A model generated the notes under the pieces. The model was given only the letters and a program-made list of their open reading frames with translations. It did no database searches and was not told the DNA's origin. Source: Rubrivivax sp. (GTDB lineage Bacteria > Pseudomonadota > Gammaproteobacteria > Burkholderiales > Burkholderiaceae_C). Taken from it: DNA of 64,000 bases. Within the stretch, counting starts at the first letter, position 1. Each line of letters starts with the position of its first letter. A program made the translations under genes and the position numbers. Below, in pieces: positions 18,166 to 26,537 of the stretch. The stretch spans positions 1 through 64,000 of the forward strand of contig JAEUPC010000202.1 in the NCBI GenBank assembly GCA_016789865.1, given 5' to 3'.

Positions 18166-19179
18166 ATGCCAATGAACGCACGCCTCGCCCTCAGCACCTT
18201 CACCTGCCTGGCCCTGGCCAGCGCTGCCAGCACGGCGCAGACGGTCACCGTCTACGGCCGCGTCGTCACCAGCACCAACCAGATCGACACCGGCGGCGTC
18301 AGCAAGTTGTACGAACTTCGCGACAACGCCTCGCGTCTGGGCTTCCGGGGCGTGGAAGACCTGGGCGGCGGGCTGCAGGCCCTGTTCGGGCTGGAGATGG
18401 GCCTGAGCGTGGACACCGGCACGCCCAACAATCCCTTCTACCGCAACAGCTATGTGGCACTTCGTGGCGGCTGGGGCACGGTGGCCCTGGGCCGGCTGGA
18501 CTCGGCCAACCCCACGGGTTCGCCGCTCTATTCGCAAGTCATTGCGCTCACCCACTTCGCACCCAATGACGCAGGAGCCACTGCCACGAGCACGTCGATG
18601 CAGAACGCGCGCAACCGCACGTCCAACAGCATCGGCTTTGCCAGCCCCACCTGGGCCGGCGCCAACGTACGGGCGCGCTTCTACTGGCGCGGCGCCGGCA
18701 CCGCGGTGGAGCCTGAAGATGCGGCCAGCTCCGTGGACCTGGGCCTCAACTACCAGACCGGTGGCTTGAAAGCGGCGCTGGGTTTTGCCAAGGACAGCCG
18801 ACGTGGCGGCCTGGCCAACAATGAGTTCGAAGACAAGTGGCAGGCCGGGCTGAACTATCAGGTGCTGCCTGCGATGGATGTGTACCTGCTCGGCGGTGTC
18901 GACCGCTACAAGAACACTGCCACACAGCGGCGCGACGTGCAGTACGCTGTCCTGGGCACCTCCTACACCCAGGGCCAGCACAAGGTGGTATTCAACCTGA
19001 TGCAGCGCGACGTGCAGACCTCACTGACCGGCGAGCGCGACCGCAAGCAACTCAGCTACCAGTACTTCCTGAGCAAGCGCACCGACCTGCAGGCCTTCAT
19101 CGACAACGACGGCATCGACTCCAGCCGCAGCAACGTGCGCGTGCGCGCCATCGGTGTGGGCATTCGGCACAATTTCTAA
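18166..19179 (+). CDS. Gram-negative outer-membrane porin (Burkholderiales type)
   Basis: This 337-residue porin has a signal peptide (MNARLALSTFTCLALASAASTA). The mature start TVTVYGRVVTSTNQ is followed by LRDNASRLGFRGVEDLGGGLQALFGLEMG, the signature of the trimeric 16-strand porins of Burkholderiales. The last strand ends RAIGVGIRHNF, with the C-terminal Phe recognised by the Bam machinery. It lies 42 bases after the sulfatase and probably supplies the outer-membrane step of the same uptake unit. Confidence 0.93.
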   Translation: MPMNARLALSTFTCLALASAASTAQTVTVYGRVVTSTNQIDTGGVSKLYELRDNASRLGFRGVEDLGGGLQALFGLEMGLSVDTGTPNNPFYRNSYVALRGGWGTVALGRLDSANPTGSPLYSQVIALTHFAPNDAGATATSTSMQNARNRTSNSIGFASPTWAGANVRARFYWRGAGTAVEPEDAASSVDLGLNYQTGGLKAALGFAKDSRRGGLANNEFEDKWQAGLNYQVLPAMDVYLLGGVDRYKNTATQRRDVQYAVLGTSYTQGQHKVVFNLMQRDVQTSLTGERDRKQLSYQYFLSKRTDLQAFIDNDGIDSSRSNVRVRAIGVGIRHNF

Positions 19180-19260
19180 GGGTTGTCTATTGAGAGGGTG
19201 CGACGCGCCGCAGGTCTGTGCGGGCTTGACCGCACTGACATGCAAGAGGGGAACACCACC

Positions 19261-20889
19261 ATGAAGCGCATCGTTACCCGCCACGGGCGGGCCAGTACCC
19301 TCTTCGCTGCCTTGCTGGCGCTGGCCGGCCTGGCCCAGGCCCAGTTCGACGCCGCCCGTGTCGTGGCCCTGCCCGAAGCCATCACACGGCAGTTTCCCGA
19401 GCCTGCCACGCCGTTCACGACGCCGGCCTTCGCACCCGGCCGCCAGGATTTCACCACGCACGCGGAGGCTCATCGCTTCCTCGACACCCTGGCCCGTGGC
19501 TCGGCCCGCATGACTATCGAGACCGTGGGCCGCTCGCAGCAGGGGCGGGCGATGGTGGCGGTGGTGCTGACGGGCCCGCGCGGCTTTGACGCCCGGCTGC
19601 CCACTGTCATGTTGCTGGCGCAGCAACACGGCAACGAACCCGCCGGCGGCGAGGCCGCGCTGGTGCTGGCGCAGAGCCTGGCCACCGAGCGCAGTGCGCT
19701 GCTGGACCGCGTCAACGTGGTCATCATCCCGCGTGCCAACCCCGACGCCGCCGAACGCTTTGCGCGCGAGTCGGCCAGCGGCATCGACGTCAACCGCGAC
19801 CACCTGCTGGTGCGCACGCTGGAAGTGCAGGCCATCACCGCCACGGTGCTGCGCTACTCGCCCCAGGTGCTGCTCGACCTGCACGAGTTCACCGTCGCCG
19901 GGCGCTGGGCCAGCAAGTTCGGTGCCGTGATGCGTGCCGACGCCTTGCTGCAGGCGGCCACCGTGGGCAACCTGAGCACTGCGGTGCAGGCCGCACAAGA
20001 GCGCTACCTGGCCGCGGCGCGCAGGGCGCTCGAAGCGGGCGGGCACCGGGTGGACGACTACCACACCTCCTCGCCCGACGCCAAGGATCTGGCGGTGGCC
20101 ATGGGTGGCGTCAACGTCGATACCGGCCGCAACGTGGGTGGCCTGCGCAACGCCATCAGCCTGCTGCTGGAGACCCGCGGCATCGGCATTGGCCGCGCGC
20201 ACTATGCCCGGCGCGTGCAGTCGCATGTGCTGGCGGCCATGGCAGTGATCGAACAGGCCGCCCAGGAGGGCCCGGGGTTGGTCCAGATGCAGCGCGAAGC
20301 CGGCCTGGCCGTCGGCCGCCAGGCGTGCAGCGGCAGCATGGCAGTGGCCGTGCGCCAGACCGAGCAGCGCCGCGTCTTGAACTTTCTGGACGCCAGGACC
20401 GGCGAGCCACGGGATGTGGACGTGCTGTGGCGCTCATCGCACCAGCTCACGCTGGAGCGGGAGAGGGCCTGGCCCTGTGGCTACCTGATCGGTGCCGACC
20501 AGGCCCAGGCCGTGCAGCGCCTGCGCGCGCTGGGCGTCGAGGTGGCCACCGTGTCGGCCGGTGCGGCCCAGCTCCTGTGGGAGGTGGAAGACTATGTCGT
20601 CGAAGCCGAGGCCGCCGGCCAGCGCCAGGATGCGCGTGGCCCGATCGCCGACAACCAGGACGGCATCCGCGTGTTGCGGGTGCAGACACGACCCGCCCGA
20701 CTTGCGCCAGTTCCAGGCAGCTTCTACGTCACCATGAACCAGCCGCTGGCGGCACTGGTGAGTGCCGCACTGGAGCCCGATTCTCAGAACAGTTTCGCCG
20801 CCAACCGCCTGCTGGCCATCGATGGCGGTCAGCTGCGCCGGGTGATGCAATCGCCGCCAGCCGGATCCACCGGCCAAACCAACCCCTGA
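19261..20889 (+). CDS. Secreted M14-family zinc carboxypeptidase-like protein
   Basis: This 542-residue protein has a signal peptide (to LAGLAQA) and an M14 metallopeptidase domain. Zinc ligands are H123 and E126 in QQHGNEPAGGE and H208 in LLDLHEF. Substrate-binding residues sit in NPDAAERFAR and DVNRDH, and the catalytic Glu in LLETRGIGIG. Residues from about 350 form a C-terminal region of no recognised family. ATG 19261 is chosen because the signal peptide starts there and AGAGGGG lies upstream. It acts in the periplasm or outside, trimming peptides or amide conjugates. It is co-directional with the porin and may be part of the same unit, 81 bases away. Confidence 0.85.
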   Translation: MKRIVTRHGRASTLFAALLALAGLAQAQFDAARVVALPEAITRQFPEPATPFTTPAFAPGRQDFTTHAEAHRFLDTLARGSARMTIETVGRSQQGRAMVAVVLTGPRGFDARLPTVMLLAQQHGNEPAGGEAALVLAQSLATERSALLDRVNVVIIPRANPDAAERFARESASGIDVNRDHLLVRTLEVQAITATVLRYSPQVLLDLHEFTVAGRWASKFGAVMRADALLQAATVGNLSTAVQAAQERYLAAARRALEAGGHRVDDYHTSSPDAKDLAVAMGGVNVDTGRNVGGLRNAISLLLETRGIGIGRAHYARRVQSHVLAAMAVIEQAAQEGPGLVQMQREAGLAVGRQACSGSMAVAVRQTEQRRVLNFLDARTGEPRDVDVLWRSSHQLTLERERAWPCGYLIGADQAQAVQRLRALGVEVATVSAGAAQLLWEVEDYVVEAEAAGQRQDARGPIADNQDGIRVLRVQTRPARLAPVPGSFYVTMNQPLAALVSAALEPDSQNSFAANRLLAIDGGQLRRVMQSPPAGSTGQTNP

Positions 20890-20950
20890 CCCGAGGTGCG
20901 CGGTGCGGCACGCACCACGGATGCCTGTTTCACCCCTGCCACAGGACGCC

Positions 20951-22282
20951 ATGCCCATGAAAGTCCAGCCTTGTCAACGCGCTGTCCGGGCTGCGCTGGG
21001 CTCTTCGGCCCTGGCCTTGGCTGGTTGCGCAAGTCCGCCGGCCCTGCCGCCAGAAGCGCCGCCGCTGGCCCAGGCCTGCCCCGAGGGCGTGCCGGCCGGG
21101 GCCCGCTGCCTGCGTGGCCAGGACTCCGCGTCGTCGCACTACCTGATCGTCATGCCCGAGAAGTGGAGTGGCGTGCTTGTGGTGCACGCCCACGGCGGCC
21201 CCTCGCTGGGAACGCCCACCGCCAAGCGCAACGACGAAGACATCAAGCGCTGGGCCATCACCGTGCGCGAAGGCCACGCCTGGGCCGGCTCGGTGTTCCG
21301 CCAGGGCGGCTTCGCCGTCACCACCGCAGCCGAAGACACCGAGCGCGTGCGCCGCATCTTCGTGAGCCACGTGGCCAAGCCGCGCCGCACCTTGCTGCAC
21401 GGCCAGTCCTGGGGCGGCATGGTGGCCATGCGAGCCGCGGAGCTGTTCCCTGGGTCGTGCGACGGCATCCTGCTCACCAGCGCCGTGGTGGCCAGCCCGG
21501 CGACCTACGACTTCCGGGTCGACCTGCGCGCCACCTACCAGTACCTGTGCAACAACCTCCCGCGGCCTGGCGAGCCGGCCTATCCGCTGTCCATCGGGCT
21601 GCCGGCAGACAGCCAGCTGACCCATGCCGACCTGGCCAAGCGGGTGGACGAGTGTCTGGGCACGGGCCGGCCGGCCGCACAACGCTCGCCCGAACAGGCC
21701 GCGAGGCTCAGAACCTTGACCACGGTGCTGAAGATCCCCGAGGCGTCCGTGCTCAGCCACTTCAACACCGCGACCTTCGTCTTGCGCGACATCACCCGCA
21801 AGACCGGTGGCGTGAGCCCTTTCGGCAACGAGGGCGTGCGCTATGTCGGCTCTGCGGATGACGCCGCGCTGAACGCCGGCGTGCCGCGCTTCAAGGCCGA
21901 CCCCGCCGCCGTGGCGCGCTTCGCCGCCGACACCGGATATCGCGGCCGCTTCGTCGTGCCCATGCTCACCGCGCACGGCGTCGGCGATCCCTCGGTGTTT
22001 GTCGAAGGCCACCATACCTTGCGTCAGCGCTTGGTGGCCGCCGGCAGCGGCGAGCACCTGGTGCAGACTTTCGTGGACTCCAGCGAGCACAGCTACTGGG
22101 GTGACGCGATGTACCCGCCGCTGTTCGCAGCACTGCTGACCTGGGTGGACAAGGGCCAGAAACCCAGCCCCGCCAGCGTGGCCGAGCGCTGCCGGCAGCT
22201 GCGCGCCGCGCAGCCGGCCGACTGCCGCTTCTTGCCCGACTACGCACCGCAGCCACTGGCCTCGCGCATCTTGCCGCGCTGA
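20951..22282 (+). CDS. Alpha/beta-hydrolase lipoprotein
   Basis: This 443-residue alpha/beta-hydrolase has a lipoprotein signal whose lipobox is LALAGC, with acylation at that Cys. The nucleophile elbow is GQSWGGMVAM. A late acid and histidine are plausible in VDSSEHSYWGD. ATG 20951 (or 20957) precedes the signal sequence; the longer frame upstream lacks secretory character. It is a periplasm-facing membrane-anchored esterase or peptidase, 61 bases after the M14 gene. The pairing of two extracytoplasmic hydrolases suggests processing of an imported or external ester/amide substrate. Reaction unknown. Confidence 0.75.
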   Translation: MPMKVQPCQRAVRAALGSSALALAGCASPPALPPEAPPLAQACPEGVPAGARCLRGQDSASSHYLIVMPEKWSGVLVVHAHGGPSLGTPTAKRNDEDIKRWAITVREGHAWAGSVFRQGGFAVTTAAEDTERVRRIFVSHVAKPRRTLLHGQSWGGMVAMRAAELFPGSCDGILLTSAVVASPATYDFRVDLRATYQYLCNNLPRPGEPAYPLSIGLPADSQLTHADLAKRVDECLGTGRPAAQRSPEQAARLRTLTTVLKIPEASVLSHFNTATFVLRDITRKTGGVSPFGNEGVRYVGSADDAALNAGVPRFKADPAAVARFAADTGYRGRFVVPMLTAHGVGDPSVFVEGHHTLRQRLVAAGSGEHLVQTFVDSSEHSYWGDAMYPPLFAALLTWVDKGQKPSPASVAERCRQLRAAQPADCRFLPDYAPQPLASRILPR

Positions 22283-22283
22283 G

Positions 22284-23066
22284 ATGAACCACGCCACCTA
22301 CCCCTCGCTGCGCGGCCGCGTGGTCTTCATCTCCGGCGGCAGCTCGGGCATCGGCGCCGAACTCGTGCGTGCGTTCGCGCGGCAGGGCGCACGCGTGGCG
22401 TTCTGCGGCACCAAGGCCGACGGCGGCCGTGCGCTCATCGAAGAGGTCACCGCGGACGGCCATGCGCCACCCTGGTACGCCGCCTGCGACGTGCGCGACG
22501 TGGCCGCCTACCAGGCGCTGCTGGCCCGCGTGGCGGCCGAGGTGGGGCCGGTGCGCGTGCTGGTGAACAACGCCGGCCGCGACGACCGCCACACCATGGA
22601 GGATGTGACGCCCGAGTTCTGGGACGAGCGGCTGGCGTTGAACCTGAAGCACTACTTCTTCGCCATCCAGGCCGTGGCGCCGGGCATGGCGGCCGCTGGC
22701 GGCGGCAGCGTGGTGAACATGGGCTCGGTGAGCTGGATGCGCGGGCGGCCCAACCTGGTGGGCTACACCACCGCCAAGGCCGGCATCCTGGGCCTCACGC
22801 GCACGCTGGCGCGCGAGCTGGGCGGGCGCGGCATTCGCGTCAATGCGCTGGTGCCGGGGGCCATCGTCACCGAGCGGCAGAACACGCTGCACCGCGATGC
22901 CGCGGCCGACCAGGCGTTCCTCGACCAGCAATGCCTGAAGCTGCGCCTGGACCCCGGCCACGTGGCGCGTGCCACACTGTTCCTGGCCGCTGATGACAGC
23001 GACGGCATGACCGGCCAGCATGTGCTGGTGGATGCGGGGCTGGCGCAGCAGTCGGTGGTGAGCTGA
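22284..23066 (+). CDS. Short-chain dehydrogenase/reductase
   Basis: This 260-residue classical SDR has the cofactor motif SGGSSGIG (17-24) and NNAG. The catalytic triad lies in GSVSWMRGRPNLVGYTTAK (Ser, Tyr, Lys). The C-terminal DDSDGMTGQHVLVDAGL is typical of sugar and polyol dehydrogenases. The start is one base after the upstream stop, so translation is likely coupled. It oxidises a hydroxyl with NAD(P); members close in sequence include arabinose, galactose and xylose dehydrogenases, which would fit the sugar-acid operon at 5-14 kb. That link is inference. Confidence 0.88.
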   Translation: MNHATYPSLRGRVVFISGGSSGIGAELVRAFARQGARVAFCGTKADGGRALIEEVTADGHAPPWYAACDVRDVAAYQALLARVAAEVGPVRVLVNNAGRDDRHTMEDVTPEFWDERLALNLKHYFFAIQAVAPGMAAAGGGSVVNMGSVSWMRGRPNLVGYTTAKAGILGLTRTLARELGGRGIRVNALVPGAIVTERQNTLHRDAAADQAFLDQQCLKLRLDPGHVARATLFLAADDSDGMTGQHVLVDAGLAQQSVVS

Positions 23067-23132
23067 GCCCAGGCCGCACCAGAAAAAATCCCGCAGCGCC
23101 CGCTGCACATTCACCAACGAGGAGAGGCGAGC

Positions 23133-23486
23133 ATGAGCACCATCATCAAACGCATCAAACCCGGCCCGCGCATGAGCGGCGCCGTCGTGCACGGCAACAC
23201 CGTGTACCTGGCCGGCCTCACTGCCGACGACAAGAGCCAGGACGTGAAAGGCCAGACGCGCCAGATCCTGGCCAAGATCGACGGCCTGCTGGCCGAGGCC
23301 GGCAGCGACAAGAGCAAGATCCTGTCGGCCAACATCTGGCTCACCGACATCGGCACCTGGAGCCAGATGAACGAGGTGTGGGACGCCTGGGTCGCGCCCG
23401 GCCACACGCCCGCGCGCGCCACGGTCGAGGCCCGGCTCGCGGCGCCGGGGCTGACCGTGGAGATCATGGTGCAGGCGGCCGTCTGA
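23133..23486 (+). CDS. RidA (YjgF/YER057c/UK114) family enamine/imine deaminase
   Basis: This 117-residue protein has the RidA fold. The conserved Arg in PARATVEARLAAPGLTVEI binds the carboxylate of 2-aminoacrylate-type substrates in active members. GNTVYLAGLTADD and ILSANIWLTDI match the family core. RidA proteins hydrolyse reactive enamines/imines released by PLP enzymes; catabolic RidA paralogues often travel with oxidoreductases. It follows the SDR by 66 bases, with GAGGAGAGG before its ATG, and ends the co-directional run. Its partner enzyme is not obvious here. Confidence 0.88.
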   Translation: MSTIIKRIKPGPRMSGAVVHGNTVYLAGLTADDKSQDVKGQTRQILAKIDGLLAEAGSDKSKILSANIWLTDIGTWSQMNEVWDAWVAPGHTPARATVEARLAAPGLTVEIMVQAAV

Positions 23487-23521
23487 CGTCTGAGGCGGCG
23501 GCCGGAAGCAGGCGGCCGGGA

Positions 23522-23554
23522 GCAGGCGGCAGCGGGCTCCACCCCGCCGCCTGC
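23522..23554. terminator. Possible bidirectional hairpin between convergent ridA-like and TonB receptor genes
   Basis: A perfect 9-bp stem GCAGGCGGC/GCCGCCTGC (23522-23530 with 23546-23554) with a 15-base loop lies in the 91-base gap between two convergent stops. There is no clear U tract, so terminator function is inferred from position and stem strength. Confidence 0.35.
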
Positions 23555-23577
23555 GCCGGCCCAACCCGGGTGGCCGC

Positions 23578-25920
23578 TCAGAAGTCCCAGCGGAAGCTCA
23601 TGCCGACATAGCGCTCGTCATCGCGCGGCACATAGCGGTTGATGTGGTTGCCCGAGCTCTGGATGAAGGTGGCGTACGACTTGTCGAAGACGTTCTTCAC
23701 CATCAGCGCCACGCGCCAGCCGGCCGATGAATCGGACAAGCCGATGCTGGCGTTGACGATGCTGTACTCGCCTTGCACCGAGTCGGGCTGCTGCGCGAGG
23801 TCGAAGTTGATCTTGCTCTGCCAGGTGGCATCGACGCCGTAGTCGAGCGCGTACTTGCCGCCCAGGCCCTGCACGTACTTGGCGCGCACGCTGGCCTTCC
23901 AGTCGGGCGAGAAGGGCAGGGGCTTGCCGTTGATGTCGCAGCTGGCGGCTGCACCCGGCGGGCACGAGAAGCTCTTCACCCGCGCGATGATGTTGGCCAG
24001 GCCCAGGTTCAGCGTGAGGTCGGGGATCGGCCGTGCGGTCACGTCGAGCTCCACGCCCTTGGTGGAAACCTTGCCGGCGTTGATGAGCCGAGTGACGATG
24101 ACGCCGTTGACGAGGTCGGGCACGTTGGCCTGGTAGCCGTCGTACTCGGTCTGGAAGGCCGCCAGGTTGACGCGCAGCTTCTTGCCCATCAACTCGGTCT
24201 TCAGTCCGATCTCGAACGAGTCGCTGGTTTCCGGCGCCAGCACGTTGTCTTGCGTGGGCGACATGTTGAAGAACACGTTGTAGGCCGGGCCCTTGTAGCC
24301 GCGCGAGAGGGTGCCGTAGACCATGGTGTCGGGCATCACGTCCCATTGCGGGCCGACGCGGCCGGACCACGCCGTCTCGCGCGTGCTGCCTTCCACCGTG
24401 GCGCGGGTGGCGCCCACGCCCGGCACGCCGGCGGCGGTGGCCACGCGGCCGTGGTAGTAGCTGAGGTCGTCTTGCGTGTAGCGCAGGCCGGCGATGGCGC
24501 GCAGCGCGCTCGAGAAGTGCACGGTGCTCTCGCCGAACAGGCTCGCGCTCTTGCTCTTCACGCCGTAGGTGGCCACGCCGTTGTCGCTGACGGTGGTGGC
24601 GGGCGTGCAAGGCACCAGCCCCGAGGGCAGCGCCGGCTCCACGCTGGTGGGGCAGCGCGTCACGTCGCGGCGGTACTGCTCGTCGTTGTCGCCTTGCAGG
24701 TAGAACAGGCCGGCGACGTAGTCGAACATGCCCTTCGTGGTGGAGGCGATGCGCAGTTCCTGCGAGAACTGCGTGAAGTCGAGGTCACCGCGGTCGGCGA
24801 TCTGGTTGAACTGGCGGTACAGCGTGGCCAGCCGGTCCTGGTCCTGGAACTGCGTGTTCTTCCACTGGCGGTTGGCGGTGATGCTGGTCAGCAGGTGGCC
24901 GGGGATGCCCCAGTCCACCTGGGCCGAGAAGCCCGAGTTGGTGTCGTGCACGCGAGTCGCCATCTCGCTGTTGATCTGGCGGTTCTCGGGGCCGGGCACC
25001 ACCGGCGCCACGGCGGCGCCGAACAGCGGGTTGGCCGTGACCGCGTTCGTGGGGTAGGTGGTCACGTTGGTGGAGTACGCCACGCCGGTGGGCGTGGTGT
25101 CCTTGCTGCGCGTGTAGTCGGCGATGAGGCCGATCTTCAGCGCGGGCGCGGGCGTGATGTCCACGCGGGCGCGCACGCCGCTGCGGTCGTAGCCGTTGAC
25201 CTTGCTGCCGTCGAAGACGTTGGTGACGTTGCCGTCGAACTGGCCGGCCATGCCCGAGATGCTGGCGCGCAACAGGTCCTTCACCAGCTCGCCCGAGGCA
25301 CCCAGGCGCACGCGCTTCTCGCCGCCTTGGTAGTACGAGAGATCGAGGTAGCCCTCGCGCGCCTTGCTCGGCGCCTTGGTGATGATGTTGATGACGCCGG
25401 CCGAGGCGTTCTTGCCGAACAGGGTGCCCTGCGGGCCGCGCAGGATCTCGATGCGATCCACTTCCACCAGGTCGAGCGTGGCCTGGCCCGGGCGTGCGGT
25501 CACCACGCCATCGAGCACCGTGCTCACCGTGGGCTCGACACCCGGCGACGTGGAGATGGTGCCCACGCCGCGGATGAACAGCGCACTGTCCTTGTTGGAG
25601 GCGTTGGTGCGGAAGTTCACCGTCGGCGTCTGCGCGGTGATGGTGCTGAGGTTGTTCAGGTTCAGCTCTTCCAGCGCGCCGCCGGAGAGCACGCTGATGG
25701 CGATGGGCGTGCTTTGCAGCGGCTGCGGGCGCTTGGTGGCGGTGATGGTGATGGTTTCCAGCTTGCCGTCGTCGGGCGGCGTGGCCGCGGCAGGGGCGGC
25801 CTGCTGGGCTGCGGCCGGGGCCAGGCCGCCGGCGGCGAGGGCGGCCGCCAAGGCGGCGACCAGCGGGCGCAGCGAGTGCTTGGCGCGGGCCGCGGGCGGG
25901 TGGGGGTGCGATGCGGGCAT
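23578..25920 (-). CDS. TonB-dependent outer-membrane receptor
   Basis: This 780-residue receptor has a signal peptide ending near GLAPAAAQQ. A TonB box-like ITITATKRPQ leads into a plug domain (ISVLSGGALEELNLNNLSTI, LRGPQGTLFGKNASAGVINIITKAP) and a 22-strand barrel closing with RYVGMSFRWDF. ATG 25920 is chosen for the signal peptide and a GAGGAGA site upstream; the frame opens to 26097 but the extension is not gene-like. It actively imports a ligand too large or scarce for porins. The perfect TGTTAGCGCTAACA operator 50 bases upstream matches the LacI site at 5.43 kb. A carbohydrate ligand, imported for the ABC transporter at 8-13 kb, is therefore inferred. Confidence 0.92.
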   Translation of the reverse strand: MPASHPHPPAARAKHSLRPLVAALAAALAAGGLAPAAAQQAAPAAATPPDDGKLETITITATKRPQPLQSTPIAISVLSGGALEELNLNNLSTITAQTPTVNFRTNASNKDSALFIRGVGTISTSPGVEPTVSTVLDGVVTARPGQATLDLVEVDRIEILRGPQGTLFGKNASAGVINIITKAPSKAREGYLDLSYYQGGEKRVRLGASGELVKDLLRASISGMAGQFDGNVTNVFDGSKVNGYDRSGVRARVDITPAPALKIGLIADYTRSKDTTPTGVAYSTNVTTYPTNAVTANPLFGAAVAPVVPGPENRQINSEMATRVHDTNSGFSAQVDWGIPGHLLTSITANRQWKNTQFQDQDRLATLYRQFNQIADRGDLDFTQFSQELRIASTTKGMFDYVAGLFYLQGDNDEQYRRDVTRCPTSVEPALPSGLVPCTPATTVSDNGVATYGVKSKSASLFGESTVHFSSALRAIAGLRYTQDDLSYYHGRVATAAGVPGVGATRATVEGSTRETAWSGRVGPQWDVMPDTMVYGTLSRGYKGPAYNVFFNMSPTQDNVLAPETSDSFEIGLKTELMGKKLRVNLAAFQTEYDGYQANVPDLVNGVIVTRLINAGKVSTKGVELDVTARPIPDLTLNLGLANIIARVKSFSCPPGAAASCDINGKPLPFSPDWKASVRAKYVQGLGGKYALDYGVDATWQSKINFDLAQQPDSVQGEYSIVNASIGLSDSSAGWRVALMVKNVFDKSYATFIQSSGNHINRYVPRDDERYVGMSFRWDF

Positions 25921-26537
25921 GGACGGGTCTCCTCGACGTGGGCCGGCGGCAGGCAGCAGGCTGCGGCGGCTGTTAGCGCTAACAGAAGGGGCGCGAGACA
26001 TTAGCACCGGGTCGATTTCCGGCGCACTCATGCAAACCCGAAGGGCGGCGCGTCGTGCCGGCCCGCGTTTCACAGCGGCAGTGTCGTAACCAGGCATTGC
26101 AGCCCTGGGCGGCTACGGGCGGGCCGCGGGCGCCAGTGCCGGGGCCCCGCGGGGCGGGCGCGCCTGACCGGCCGCGCGCCATCCGTCAAGGCCCGCTGAA
26201 CGCCGTGCCAGGCGGACCGGCGAAAAGTCACATCGGTGAAAACGCGGCTCCGGCCTGCGGCAGGCCCACAGCGCCGGCGCTTGCGGCGCAGGAAGAGCCC
26301 TTCGTCAGGCGTTGCCAGGCCTGTCTCCGCACCCGCCGCCCGTGCCGCTGCAGGCCGCCCGCGGAAGCCATTGGTTGCAGGCGCAATGGTTGCGAACGCC
26401 CTTCAAACATGGGGGGTGGCATCGTTCACGCACACCCCGCCGCCGCAATGCAAGCGGTTCACACCGGCCGGCGCGGCACCCAGATCGGACTCTTCGATGC
26501 CCTGGCATCGGCAACACGCGAACACGAGGGAAACATC
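25921..26537. other. Intergenic region, no gene recognised
   Basis: This 617-base divergent gap separates the TonB receptor from the haem protein. Its left edge holds the LacI-type operator at 25971-25984. In the rest I find no credible gene, RNA or repeat. Rightward frames are open to 26538, but they encode Pro/Arg/Cys-rich sequence without family features. Confidence 0.6.
25971..25984. promoter_or_regulatory. LacI-family operator upstream of the TonB receptor
   Basis: TGTTAGCGCTAACA is a perfect 14-bp palindrome, 50 bases before the receptor's ATG. Thirteen of 14 bases match the site at 5430-5443 beside the LacI gene. I saw no third copy in the window. Confidence 0.75.

Noticed and set aside
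23773..26004. A 743-codon + strand frame opposite the TonB receptor
   Set aside because: Antisense shadow; composition and lack of motifs are against it, while the minus strand encodes a complete receptor.
26055..26537. N-terminal extension of the haem protein frame
   Set aside because: The sequence is Pro/Arg/Cys-rich with no signal features. A clear signal peptide and ribosome site place the start at 26538.
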